In this document: positions 1 through 16,954 of the stretch, piece by piece
How the letters are laid out: each line of letters opens with the position of its first letter
Position numbering within the stretch: position 1 is the first letter of the stretch
Source: Branchiostoma lanceolatum
Taxonomy: Eukaryota > Chordata > Leptocardii > Amphioxiformes > Branchiostomatidae
Assembly: GCF_035083965.1 (NCBI RefSeq)
Contig: NC_089722.1
Location: 43,152,697-43,216,696, forward strand
Direction of reading: 5' to 3'
Length of the DNA stretch: 64,000 bases
Made by a program: the position numbers and the translations under genes
The notes under the pieces: generated by a model
What the model was told of the DNA's origin: nothing
Seen by the model: the letters and a program-made list of their open reading frames with translations, nothing else
Databases searched by the model: none

Positions 1-500
1 GTGAATGAGTGAGTGAGTGAGTGAGTGAATGAGTGAGTGAGTGAGTGAGTGAGTGAGTGAGTGAGTGAGTGAGTGAATGAGTGAGTGAGTGAGTGAGTGA
101 GTGAGTGAGTGAGTGAGTGAGTGAGTGAGTGAATGAGTGAATGAGTGAGTGAATGAGTGAGTGAGTGAGTGAGTGAGTGGGTGAGTGAGTGAGTGAGTGA
201 GTGAGTGAATGAATGAATGAATGAATGAGTGAGTGAGTGAGTGAGGGAATGAGTGAATGAATGAATGAGTGAGTGAGTGAGTGAGTGAGTGAGTGAGTGT
301 GTGAGTGTGTGAGTGAGTGAGTGAGTGAATGAGTGAATGAGTGAATGAGTGAGTGAGTGAGTGAATGAATGAATGAGTGAATGAGTGAGTGAATGAGTGA
401 GTGAGTGAGTGAGTGAATGAGTGAATGAGTGAATGAGTGAGTGAGTGAATGAGTGAGTGAGTGAGTGAGTGAGTGAATGAATGAGTGAGTGAGTGAGTGT
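1..500. repeat. GAGT/GAAT tetranucleotide microsatellite
   Basis: Nearly uninterrupted 4-bp array alternating gagt and gaat units, with rare variants (gtgg, gggaat, gtgt). It starts at or before the left edge of the window and ends at about position 500. No coding content. Confidence 0.97.
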
Positions 501-1377
501 GTAAGGATAGACACAGCTGAAGTTGGACACAGCTTCATAACATAGATCCAGAGATACAGTGTGATAAGAATTCTAGATATGTGCGTTACTCAATAATTTG
601 ACCTTTTTACGTCAGCAACATAATAATCAAAACCCTTCAGCCTCGTCTTTAGTTTTACTCCTGAATCAGTAAAGTTTGTCCGCGACACGATTTTGTCCTT
701 TATGACAAAGTCAAACATCATGGATATGGCATATGTTTTATTGAGATTTTGAGATGTTAATCTTTCTACTGATCGCGTACATGTATGTCAGAACCAGTTT
801 TATCTAAGGTGTGTGGTGTAACCTTCCTGACCCTACGACAGCAGACTGTTCAAGTTACGCCCATTCATTTTGCCCAAGGGATGAGTCATGGCTGTGGAAT
901 TTTACCCGTAACGACCCAATAGTACACACAGTATGTAACAAGAGTTCAGAGACCTCATACCTCCATGACATATCTAGATTTTTTTTCTATTTCTTTTGCC
1001 TCATTGATCATGCAAATAAGGGTGTAGCTAGCACAATTTATTTCTTCCTTTTGCAAACCTCTACCAACAGACGAAATACCATCCAGATCTGTTAATGAAG
1101 GTCAGTCACTGACGAAACATACAAGATGCTGTCTGAAACGTCTGTTTCAAAAGTTTATCCAGTTTCTTGAGTAACTATTTTTGGCGTACCATCCAGATCG
1201 TTATACGACTTCTCGGGTTATGCTGTCCACCGACAGACAGACAGACAGACAAACAAACCAACACACACACGCAGACACAAGCTACCGAGAACTTAACCGT
1301 CGGTAAAAATCACACACAACTGTAGTACACAACAATCACTCATGCCAATCTCGCCGAGACAGAAGACCTCTGTTCGG
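501..1377. other. Intergenic stretch, no gene seen
   Basis: A 94-codon frame at 811-1095 has no recognisable motif and looks accidental. A phrase around 'taccatccagatc' occurs twice (about 1078 and 1189), and a short gaca/caca simple tract lies at 1232-1275. Nothing else can be supported. Confidence 0.6.
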
Positions 1378-2142
1378 CCCCTTGACAGGGTAGGGGGAAA
1401 ACCCTGTATAGGTACCCGTACCCGTATAGGTATACCGGTATACCCCTTTTGGGGCCCCAACAAGCCAGGAAACACGCTATGACGTCCGCCATATGGGGCA
1501 CCCAGAACGGCTTTTTTTACGGTCTCCACATTGATATAAGACACAAACAGTTGACCATACTCGGTCAGAAAATAGCTGAACAATCATATTTTAGGATCTT
1601 TTTATTTCTATGAAAGACTGAGTTTGGGAAAATACGGAATTTGCGAATTACGAAGTTCGTACGGAGAGCCTGTCAGAACTAGCCAATAACTCGCAATAAG
1701 TGGCTACTTTCCGTCTGCCATGCATGGCGGACCTTCCGTGCATCGAGAACGGCGTTTCCTGTAGGTTTTACGCAGGTTTACTGGCAGCTCCAGCCAAACA
1801 GATCATAAGTATTACATCTGAAGATAATAAAAAGCGGAAAGGTTGATAGTTTGTGTTTTTTTCTATTTCTTTTCAGAACGGGTTTAGTTGAAAGGTCTCC
1901 GAGAATCCAAAAATATGATTGTTCAGCTATTTTCTGACCGAGTATGGTCAACTGTTTGTGTCTTATATCAATGTGGAGACCGTAAAAAAACAGCCGTTCT
2001 GGGTGCCCATATGACGGCCATCATACTAGCGTGTTTCCTGGCTTGTTGGGGCCCCTAAAGGGGTATACCGGTATACCTATACGGGTACCTATACGGGTAC
2101 GGGTACCTATACAGGGTTTTCCCCTTACCCCCCTTGACATGG
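1378..2142. mobile_element. Long foldback (inverted-repeat) element
   Basis: The left arm (about 1378-1593) is a near-perfect reverse complement of the right arm (about 1909-2142), around a 315-bp spacer. The paired tracts include the GGTATACC-rich motif, a CCCTGTATAGGTACC block and the segment reading TGATTGTTCAGCTATTTTC on the right arm. The right arm carries an extra short tandem of 'tatacgggtacc'. No transposase is present, so this is probably a non-autonomous foldback/MITE-like element. Frames crossing it are symmetry products. Confidence 0.85.
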
Positions 2143-2450
2143 CACGGTAAGCTGCGGATGCACGTAGGGTCGGTTTACACGAGGCACATACCACGAATGT
2201 CCTACGACACTTGTCGCGAGATTTTCTAACCCGTGTAAACAGGCCTCGCGATGCGCCTCGGCGTTTTTCCAGGGTTGACGTACGACACATCCGCGGCGGG
2301 GAGCCCATCCTCGTGAAAACGGAAAAGTGTCGCAGGCAGCCCATTTCCGCGTCGCGGTTCACGGCAGTCGTGTGTGTACCAAAGAGTGTCATAGGCGAAT
2401 GTCGGCGACAAACGTCGTACGTCGTGAAAAGTGTCTCGTATAAACCGGCC

Positions 2451-2458
2451 CTATATAG
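2451..2458 (+). promoter_or_regulatory. Possible TATA box of the GGT gene
   Basis: CTATATAG lies about 100 bp upstream of the GGT start codon at 2557, within a CpG-containing stretch. It is the only TATA-like sequence close to the start. The transcription start was not determined, so this is tentative. Confidence 0.3.
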
Positions 2459-2556
2459 TGTCAGTGGCCCGTCTCGTGTCAGGAACTATTTCTAACACGC
2501 GACAACTTCTTTCATGCAGTTAACAAGAACAGCCGCATCAACGCTTCTGGAAGAAG

Positions 2557-8530
<5,974 letters not shown>

Positions 8531-9500
8531 AGCAAACGTGTTAACTGGCATTCTGAAGCAAGGTCTAACTGTAGCTTCCAGCAGAAACATTGTGGACCCA
8601 AATTTTCGACTGTCCGATCTCAGTCTTTGTCAATGAATGAGCAATCCACTGCTTCTGTGATGTCACGTTATGCAAATAGAGCACCTGACGTGGCCAGAAG
8701 GGGATCATAAATTGCACAAAGTTTATGGCACCCCCGTCTCTATTTGGGACGGCTGTAGAGCCCTTTGCTTCAGAATAATTTGTATGAACTTTCAAGCTTG
8801 TAAACTGGAAAATTAAGTCCAATACACACAGAAAGCTGTTTTTAAGTGATCGTAGTTTATATGTAGTCCTTTTGTGATCTCAAAGTGCTGGCAATATGGT
8901 TCTTTATACTTCGAGTTCGCTGTTCGCTTTAGCAGAATTCCTGGTGCTGGATATAGTGCTTGTATAACTCGAATTCATGTATGGCAGTATCGACTGAATA
9001 ACGGAGTTCCATGGCCAATTAGGGTCATCGGATACTGAATTACACGTAGAAATGACATTTGAAGTGGAATACTTTTAGAAATAGAATATTTTCAGCTTTT
9101 ATTCAATTTGTCAAAATCATGTAAAACGCAGAAGTGCGTGTACAATACCAAATTCGGATGACGCTGAATAAAATTCACGAAATTGACAGAATACTCGTGC
9201 AATCATTGTTTATCATTGGCAACTATGCAATAGATTTAATGGTAACAATGAAATTATTTGGTATTGAATTAGGTAGAGAAAGGAATTTAAAGTCATTAAT
9301 AGGATAGATTTGGAAGTCCTTTGAGCAGGGTTTTATATTTGATAGTGATAGATGAAATCAAATCATCGGCTGAATGGATGATCAAATGCTAACTAACTAT
9401 AAGTCGTAGCAAAGTTTGTGTGAAAGTCTCTATAGGGTACCGGTGCACACATAGGCGAAGTTTTGGATTTTCTATTCTGAATAAAGACAGGCGCCAAAAT
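8531..9500 (+). other. GGT 3' flank with candidate poly(A) signals
   Basis: No further coding sequence is seen. AATAAA occurs at 9167-9172 and 9480-9485 and could end the GGT transcript. A dispersed repeat at about 8630-8760 (shared words tgtcacgttatg and aagtttatggc) has a relative at about 17060-17165 behind the TLR gene. Confidence 0.5.
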
Positions 9501-9514
9501 GACAGTGTCCCGTT

Positions 9515-9765
9515 TGATCCATATAGCTTTACTATATAGTGGTGTGTTCTATGTAGCTTTACTATGAAGAAGTGTGTACTATGTAGCTTTACTATATAGT
9601 AGTGTGTACTATGTAGCTTTACTATGTAGTAGTATGTACTATATGATGAAGCTTTACTATGTTGCAGTGTGTACTATGTAGCTTTACTATATAGTAGTGT
9701 GTACTATGAAACGTTACTATGTAGCAGTGTGTACTGTGTAGCTTTACTATGTGTACTGTGTAAGG
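9515..9765. repeat. ~30-bp degenerate tandem repeat
   Basis: About eight imperfect copies of a unit built on 'ctatgtagctttactata' and 'tagtagtgtgta'. No coding potential is visible. Confidence 0.85.
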
Positions 9766-10720
9766 TATGAACTTTTGCATGGTGAGAAAGCGAAACTACA
9801 CGTAGAATAGAAGCAAATGTTACAAGGTCACACTGGCAACCTGGTGCGAGCGAGGGGAACATATGACCCAACGAGGTTGAACAAACACCCAACAAATAAT
9901 CTGTAACTGCAGGACAACTCCTGTAACATATTTACGTTGCAACTGACTTACCTTGCCTGTCAAGGGTTGAAAATTGTCCAGTCATTCTTAACAGTTGTTT
10001 TTGCAACCTATTTTGCATGATACATGCAATTTACCAGCCAGGCTGACCACCCGGAGTCATAGTGCACGCTGCACTGGCGTTGGGTTACGCTAAGGGACAC
10101 GCCTAGTCCAAATTAATTTTTCGGCCGTATTTAACAAGGTTCAAGCCATTTTTCGTTATTTACATCAGAGAAGCATAGCGACTTCTGTCAAACATACATC
10201 AATTTTCCCCAACATACAGTTTATTTGACCCGGTTGATTTATTTAGTGTGACCCGACTATGCAAATAAGGAGTATCGAATTGCGATATTGTCCAGTCACA
10301 AATATGTAAATATAGATTGCAAAGCGAATCGATGTTCACACAAACAGCCATATACAGATACGTAAGCAGGACCATTACCAAAACTATATTCTGTAACATG
10401 TCTACTAACACATTACAACTGACGTACCTTGCCTGTAAAGAGTTGAAAGTTCATGCAGCGTTGTTGTAGTTCACCTTGTAGTGCCTAGTAGCTATAGGTC
10501 AGGAAGTTTCCTTGCTGTTTACGTATAAGGCAATGCTTTCATTTGTACAAGTTGCATGGTAATCTTAGTCAAAGCGGGATCACCGGGTTAGACGGAACAT
10601 TGCCAAGCCTGGCTTTAGTTGTGCTTCACACGGAGTATGTAGCACGTTTAGCTATAGTAGGGTTAAAGTGACCAACCAAGCCTTGATTTTGCAACAACAA
10701 AAAAAAGCGCCGTGTTATTA
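9766..10720. other. Intergenic stretch with a short duplicated segment
   Basis: A segment containing 'cttgcctgt' and 'agttgaaa' at about 9925-9980 recurs diverged at about 10395-10455. No gene, tRNA or clear mobile element was found. Confidence 0.45.
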
Positions 10721-10735
10721 TGATACGGGATAGCC

Positions 10736-11310
10736 ACCTTGACATACATGGCACCTGCGCATGCGTGTCATGACGAGGAAACGCTTGGGCTGCTCCTCGG
10801 TACGTGCATGGTCAACAACATCCGTCACCCAATCAGCACGAAACACGTAAAGCGCAGGTGCCAGTCCTGTGAGCAGGCCGCAGACCGACGGGAGTTTCAG
10901 ACGAGAGAAGCCGTCCCTTCCGCGCGCCGCCCCCACCGCCGGTTCAGATCTTCTCGCAGGTATCTTGCCGAGAAGGTGGGTTTTAACTTTACAACTGCCT
11001 TCTTTTTAGATTCATTCATTCCTTTCATTTGCATGGCTCGGTACCGTATGTATGCCTATGTTGGAGCGGGGTGGGGTGGAGGGCGAAGAGTGGGCTTCGA
11101 TTAGGCTTGCAACTGTATATTCGTAGGAATATGGTAACGTTACATTGATCATGACTAAGTGTCGCCTGTAGCGCCTTGAATAATATTGACTTTCCGCACA
11201 ACACGTCCAGCACAGTTTTGTCCTGAGTCTGACATCTTACTGAAAGGGAAGTTTGCAAAGCAGCGTTAGCACTTCTGCTTTCCCGTCACGCATGAACCGC
11301 TCCCAAAACA
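10736..11310 (+). promoter_or_regulatory. Candidate TLR promoter/5' exon, distal copy
   Basis: This segment shares colinear blocks with 11895-12240 plus 13165-13290. The blocks are a 'ggcacctgc...gaggaaac' tract, a ~60-bp core around CCAGTCCTGTGAGCAGGCCG, a GAGAAGG/GTGGGT donor-like site (near 10975) and a distal 'cttctgctttcccgtcacgca' block. The 121-codon frame at 10739-11104 has no recognised domain and runs through the donor. Conservation of the core and donor-like site in both copies suggests a non-coding 5' exon of the TLR gene, but this is inference. Confidence 0.35.
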
Positions 11311-11894
11311 CTGAGATGACCCGGTCATATTTACAGGTGGGTGGAGGTGGTGATTAAAATGACAGATTCTGAGCCCAGGGGCCATAACCATAAACTAATT
11401 TCGGAAGTTAACCTTCACAAACGTAATTTAGGAAGTGCTTCCCACTGTGGTCTTGCTGCAGTTTGAAAGGTGGATTGGCCCCCATAACTACATAAACACA
11501 TAAAAATCCCAGACGAGTCAAAACATTGTAATTGCCATGCCTTTTAACTCTTACATAGCTTTCGTCACCTTTACTCTATAGAAGTGTGTGGCACAGAAAG
11601 TACATAGATAGAAGTGTACGACAGTTCATGTGGATCTTCGTTCCCGTATTTTTTTTTGCTGAAGTTTAAAGTCCAACCGCAAGATTCAGGGTTTTAGGCG
11701 ATCGGTACGTCGTGATTTTTACATGTACAAACAGGCGTCATGTTTTCTGATGGAACTGTAGAAAAATACAGTCGTGTGTTGTTAGAATATGTTCCAGTAG
11801 TATAGTAACCTTTGGAACAGGCCTTGCTTTCGTATGGAATTCGTTGTGAATAACAAAAGTGGTAAATTGGGGTAGGGATAGCTGGTCTATCAAG

Positions 11895-12240
11895 ACATAT
11901 ACCTTAACGTACCTGGCACCTGCATGCCTTGACAAGGAAACCTCGAGCGGCCGAAATTCAAACTTCCTTCTTAGCTTCATGAGGAACAATAACCACTGTC
12001 ACACTCCCCACAGACCGTGACTGCTGTGCGGTAAACATTTCAAACAAAGCGGAACAAGAAAGCTCAGGTGCCAGTCCTGTGAGCAGGCCGCAGACCGACG
12101 GGTGTTTCAGACGAGAGACGGCCGTCCCATCCGCGCTTACTGAGAAGGTGGGTTTTCAAATTTCTTACTTTCTTCATTTTATATCAGTTCATTCCTTTAA
12201 TTAGAATGGTTCGGTATCGTTTGTATACGTGTGGTGGGAC
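11895..12240 (+). promoter_or_regulatory. Candidate TLR promoter/5' exon, proximal copy
   Basis: Diverged copy of 10736-11060. The CCAGTCCTGTGAGCAGGCCG core (about 12070) and the GAGAAGG/GTGGGT donor-like site (about 12143) are kept. The coding frame of the distal copy is not kept, which argues that the shared piece is non-coding. The remainder of the duplicate resumes at about 13165, beyond an inserted element. Confidence 0.35.
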
Positions 12241-12350
12241 GGGATGGGGAGGGGTGCGTGGAGGAAAATAGTTTACCGGTTCAGCCTTGGAAATGGCAGT
12301 CGCCCTCTTGTGTACTGCTTAGAAGCTGATCCTTTAGGCTACGTTTTTAT

Positions 12351-12952
12351 TACCTTCGCCGATGAGGTTATGCATAGGGTAGCGTTTGTGTGTAGTGGAC
12401 CAGCATAACTCGAGAATGCCTGGATGGATTGTCTTGGTATTTGGTATGTTGGTAGGTTTTGATGAGACTTGAAAACGTTTAGATTTTGGGCCACCCAGCG
12501 GCTTATTACGGTACTGCAGTGGCACTTCCTGTTTTGATATCTCGTGTTCTGGAAATGCTATGGAACCGATTTTTGAGTGGTAGATAGATCTTTGGACAGA
12601 CAGTGAGTGGTATCGGTTTGGGCCCCCTAGTGGCTTTTTTGGAGCTGCAGGAGCAAGTTTTGCATCTGACTTTGGAAGGGAATAACTCAAGAAGGGCTTA
12701 ATGGATGGTAATGATTTTTGGTAAGTAGATAACTTGAGTAATGATGTACATGATTAGATACTTCTTATGCAAATCAGTATCTAATTTGCATAATTGATGA
12801 GGAAAGTTTTTACTTTGTTAATTTGTTAAGCTCATACTTTGGACATGTTATATTTTAAGACAATCAACTGGTAATCAACTGGTAGGATTCATAATTAATG
12901 AGAAACACAGTAATACGTTAGTCATAAAGGTTAAAATCATTTGGCGAAGGTA
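12351..12952. mobile_element. ~600-bp MITE-like element with TACCTTCGCC termini
   Basis: It starts TACCTTCGCCGA and ends TTGGCGAAGGTA, giving inverted termini of about 12 bp. The interior has the 'ggtatttggtatg...gggcc' and 'atgcaaatcagtatctaatttgcataatt' phrases shared with copies at about 26920-27500, 39955-40160, 40575-40900 and 42130-42500. No transposase frame. It interrupts the proximal copy of the duplicated TLR 5' region. Confidence 0.65.
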
Positions 12953-13629
12953 TGAGGTGGTGGAACATCTGCATTTTGTACCTGTTAATGCTTAGTGCGG
13001 CCGAAAAAAGCGAGTAATTCGCCACACAAGTGCATGGGGAAAAATGTATCAGAACAGAGACAGAAAAGGGCGCCTCTTGTTTGTGTGTGTGTGTGTGTGT
13101 CTCAGAGTCTGTATGTTTCACAGTTTCTTTCGTTGCCGTCATTCGCAGGGATCAATACTAACCCGTCTGGATATTTAGTTTCCGCACAACACGCCCTATT
13201 ATTCATCGTACATTAGTCTGAAATTCGCATACCAGCCTCACCACCTTGATGGATCACTTCTGCTTTCCCGTCACGCAAAAACCATGTATTAACCATTGGC
13301 CAGCGGATAAAAGTCTATATTATGATTCTACCCATGTGGCAGGCACTTTCTTCACGTCAAAGGTTTGTCGTCATCCGGAAAGGCTGGTCAAAGGAAGTCA
13401 ACAGTGATAAGGTTATATACATTCACATATTTCAGGTGGTTTCAAACCTCCTTTTCCCTTCTACCGGTAAATACAGTCCCCTCGAATATGAATTTATGCA
13501 CAGTCAGCAAATATCCGCAACGTTCCCGCAACCCTTCCCTTCCTGGCTCATAAAGATATTAATTACCAGATGTTCTTTTTTCCCAAAGGTTCACAACTAG
13601 AAGAATCCACCAGAACATAACAGATTGAC

Positions 13630-16600
13630 ATGGGGTCTACACCCGCTCTTCTCGCAGTCTGCTTAGCTGTGGTTTCCGCGTTCATCACCCAACATGGACG
13701 GGTTGGAGGACAATTTCTCCCGCCCGTGTGTCAGACCTGGAACTCAACAACTGTGGTGTGTAAAGGGGAGGATCCGATGGTGGAACAAACTCGCGCGCGT
13801 CTAACCCAAGTACCGCCCGGCATCCCCGAGTCTGTCATCACTTTAATTCTCGATCATAACAACATAACAAAAGTGCATAACGGCTCGTTTAGTGGGTTAA
13901 CAAACCTGAAATCCTTAAACTTGTGTGATAATAGTTTACAGACCATCGAGGTCGGTACGTTCGCTGGGTTGGAGAATTTAGAACGCCTTGATTTAAGAGG
14001 ATTCGGATGGAGCCTGTATACTGGTCAAGGCTTTTGTGGATGGGGAAAAGAAACTCCGCCGATGTATTCTCTTCAAAATGGACTTTTCCAAGATCTGCGG
14101 AACCTGAACTATCTGGCCGTTTGGACTGCCTCAGAGACAGTCAGTGAGGGAGTGTTCACGGGGTTATCTACACTCAGGCATTTAGATCTCGCTGTGAATA
14201 TCAGCAGTATCCCGGATCACATTTTTGATTCTTTGACTTCTTTGGAAAGTCTGAGGATAGTGGAACTCGCGATCCGCGACGCAATAGAAGAGGATCAAAA
14301 TACCACCATTAAAGGGGTCCAAAGCGGAGGTGGGTTTTTACAACGACGCCTGCTGTGGGCGCCGCTGTACAACCTTCAAAATATTAGTCTCTATTTTCTA
14401 CCACGAGCCAGTGACTACTACTTCGGGCCTTTATTCGGAAACCTGTCTAAGTTAGAGAGTATAGAAATAATATCATATGAATATGAATACTCACTCAGCC
14501 TTTCTGTTCAAATGTTCCAGCCGCTGTTACTTTCTCTGAAACATTTATCCGCTTCTGGTGCTACAATACGTGTAGAGCCCGGCCTCCTGAAGTCACTCAC
14601 ACATCTGCAGACGTTGGACATCCGCGCTTTTGAACATTCCTACATTATGGACGTTCTGCCTGAACTCCGACACACGCAGATTCAGAAGTTGTCATTTCCC
14701 TATGAGAAAATTGAAATAACATCTGATGCTATAGCGGGAATAAAAGATCTGAAATACTTAAAAAGTTTGTCTATAGATATGATTAAACGCGGCATTAAAT
14801 TCATACAAAATGAAGTATTTGCCGGCCTGTCTCATTTACAAAGGCTAGATTTGACGGGGGCGGGCTCCTTGACGAATTTACATGACCAACCTTTTAGCGG
14901 ACTGTCCTCACTCACGCATCTCAACTTGACAGGTAACGAAATTGCTCCTATACCAGCGTGCCTGTTCAAAGGACTGACCTCTCTTACTAATCTTGATTTG
15001 AGCCATAACTACTTCGAAACTTTCCAGGCTCAACTTCCGGAGACATTAGACTATCTTGATCTTAGCTACAATATAATGAACAACAAAAACACAATGTCAT
15101 ATCTAAAACCATGTGCAAGTTGCAATCCTTTATCAGTTGACGTCCATGGTGTGAAAAGCGCGAATGATCTGGATTTGGGTAATGAAGCATTCACCAAATT
15201 TGACGGAGATTGCAAACCTTGGAATATTACTTCGCTTCATCTGCAGTACAACAATATAGGAAACATTGATATCTCTGTATTCTGCATTGCAAGTTTACGG
15301 TATCTCGACTTTTCTAACAATCGTATCGCCTCTATTGATTATCATGGAATGGCATGTGAGCAATCTAATTTAGAAACACTTAGATTTGATCAAAATCATA
15401 TAGAAAGGATACAGCTCAATTGGGCCAATTCTCCACATGCACCGAAATTGAGAAACCTGAAAACGTTGACTCTTTCTAACAACAAAATCCGGCGTATTGA
15501 AACAGGACAGTTCCCAGGGTTGCATCAGCTGGAACATTTGGATCTCAGTCATAACGAGATCCACACTGTGAACCAATCCGCCTTCCGTGGACTATCGCGG
15601 CTAAGATTCCTGGATCTCAGTGACAACAAGATACAGTACATAACAGAGAAAACATTTAAAGGTTTGGGTAATCTTGCACACTTAAACCTGGCATTCAACA
15701 AGATAGCAGTGTTTGGGGACGCCTTTCGTCGTCTTTACGGATTGAGGAACCTGAATCTGAGGAGCAACAATTTAGCTGTGTTGAATCAAACAACACTGGG
15801 TCAAGTGGTCAACCGGTTAGAGACTATCGACATTGCTGACAACCCATTTTTGTGTGACTGTAACTTGATGTGGTTTGTTGAGTGGGCCACTGACAAATAC
15901 GACAGGGTGATCAACTTGTACAACCCCTACCTTGAATTCGGCCGACGCAACACATGTTCTCGTCCTGCGCAACTGAACGGAAGACGTTTGATAGACGGGT
16001 TGACACAGAACCACCATAACAACAATAGAAAGGATCCAGCAGAACGAAAGTTCTTTGACACAGTCTGTAGTCATGGGTTCCGACCCAACCGCCTCCTGGC
16101 TTCTGTGTTCGCCTCTTCGGGCATCTTCGTCGCCATGATGACCATTTTCCTGGTCAACTACCACATCGCCCGTGTTCAGTACTACCTGTGGCAGTTGGCC
16201 AAGTGGAGGAGACCGAAGATTGGAGAAGTAGAGAACCAAGAGCCGCTCAGATACACGCACGATGCTTTTATTGCCTACAACAACCGGGACGTCATGTGGG
16301 TTGTACATGAAGCAATAGAGAATCTGGAACCTGACTACAGCCTGGTCATACACGAAAGGGACTTTGCAGTCGGCGCTCCCATTGTGGAAAACATCGCGGA
16401 TGCCGTGGAAAACAGTCGAAGAACCGTCTGCCTCATCACCAGGAACTTCCTGAAGAGTCAGTGGTGCGAGTACGAGTTCCAGATGGCCCAGTACCACATG
16501 TTTGAGAAGGGGGGAAAGAGGCGTCTCATTCTAGTCTTTCTGGAGAGGATTCCTGACAGACTGCTGAAACGGTTCCGCCATCTGAACGCCGTAATGAAGA

Positions 16601-16950
16601 GGGACACGTACCTGGTGTGGCCGGGCGACGTGAGGAAACGGCCGCTATTCTGGGATCGGCTGCGACACGCTCTTGGCGATCCTCTACCCCGGGACCCAGA
16701 GCCTCAGCAGCAGGTACAAGATCCAGAACGGAACATTCCGGAACAGGCTCCGGTAAGAAACATTCCGGAACAGCAGGAACAGGCCCCGGAACGGAACATT
16801 CCGGAACAGGCTCCAGTTAGGAACATTGTGGAAATGCAGGTGCATGGCCCCATGCGGAACATTCTGGAACAGCAATATGAAATTGTATTCCCAGAGCCAG
16901 ACGACCAGTGGTTTGGAGATGAGGACGACGTTCCTCTACTACCACTGTAG
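13630..16950 (+). CDS. Toll-like receptor, complete, single coding exon
   Basis: 1106 aa. A signal peptide (about residues 1-27) precedes an N-terminal Cys pair (C34, C44) and many leucine-rich repeats (about 60-735) of LxxLxLxxNxI type. An LRRCT cap starts at NPFLCDCN (about 738), then a transmembrane helix (about 823-845), and a cytosolic TIR domain (about 875-1012) with box 1 HDAFIAY, box 2 RDFAVG and box 3 FW. Such receptors sense microbial or endogenous ligands and recruit TIR adaptors. The tail (about 1020-1106) is an unusual repeat of '[16 protein letters not shown]' type, ending in an acidic DEDD segment. There is one LRRCT before the membrane, so the single-cysteine-cluster layout is likely. 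The start is the first ATG after an in-frame stop and opens a good signal peptide. A possible acceptor lies just upstream (tttcccaaag, ending about 13589). The ligand cannot be inferred. Confidence 0.96.
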   Translation: MGSTPALLAVCLAVVSAFITQHGRVGGQFLPPVCQTWNSTTVVCKGEDPMVEQTRARLTQVPPGIPESVITLILDHNNITKVHNGSFSGLTNLKSLNLCDNSLQTIEVGTFAGLENLERLDLRGFGWSLYTGQGFCGWGKETPPMYSLQNGLFQDLRNLNYLAVWTASETVSEGVFTGLSTLRHLDLAVNISSIPDHIFDSLTSLESLRIVELAIRDAIEEDQNTTIKGVQSGGGFLQRRLLWAPLYNLQNISLYFLPRASDYYFGPLFGNLSKLESIEIISYEYEYSLSLSVQMFQPLLLSLKHLSASGATIRVEPGLLKSLTHLQTLDIRAFEHSYIMDVLPELRHTQIQKLSFPYEKIEITSDAIAGIKDLKYLKSLSIDMIKRGIKFIQNEVFAGLSHLQRLDLTGAGSLTNLHDQPFSGLSSLTHLNLTGNEIAPIPACLFKGLTSLTNLDLSHNYFETFQAQLPETLDYLDLSYNIMNNKNTMSYLKPCASCNPLSVDVHGVKSANDLDLGNEAFTKFDGDCKPWNITSLHLQYNNIGNIDISVFCIASLRYLDFSNNRIASIDYHGMACEQSNLETLRFDQNHIERIQLNWANSPHAPKLRNLKTLTLSNNKIRRIETGQFPGLHQLEHLDLSHNEIHTVNQSAFRGLSRLRFLDLSDNKIQYITEKTFKGLGNLAHLNLAFNKIAVFGDAFRRLYGLRNLNLRSNNLAVLNQTTLGQVVNRLETIDIADNPFLCDCNLMWFVEWATDKYDRVINLYNPYLEFGRRNTCSRPAQLNGRRLIDGLTQNHHNNNRKDPAERKFFDTVCSHGFRPNRLLASVFASSGIFVAMMTIFLVNYHIARVQYYLWQLAKWRRPKIGEVENQEPLRYTHDAFIAYNNRDVMWVVHEAIENLEPDYSLVIHERDFAVGAPIVENIADAVENSRRTVCLITRNFLKSQWCEYEFQMAQYHMFEKGGKRRLILVFLERIPDRLLKRFRHLNAVMKRDTYLVWPGDVRKRPLFWDRLRHALGDPLPRDPEPQQQVQDPERNIPEQAPVRNIPEQQEQAPERNIPEQAPVRNIVEMQVHGPMRNILEQQYEIVFPEPDDQWFGDEDDVPLLPL

Positions 16951-16954
16951 CCGG

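Noticed and set aside
10739..11104. 121-codon ORF as a protein gene
   Set aside because: No recognised motif, runs through a splice-donor-like site, and the frame is not preserved in the duplicate at 11.9-12.2 kb.
15817..16497. 226-codon minus-strand ORF
   Set aside because: Lies antisense within the TLR exon, overlapping LRRCT, membrane and TIR coding; no motif of its own.
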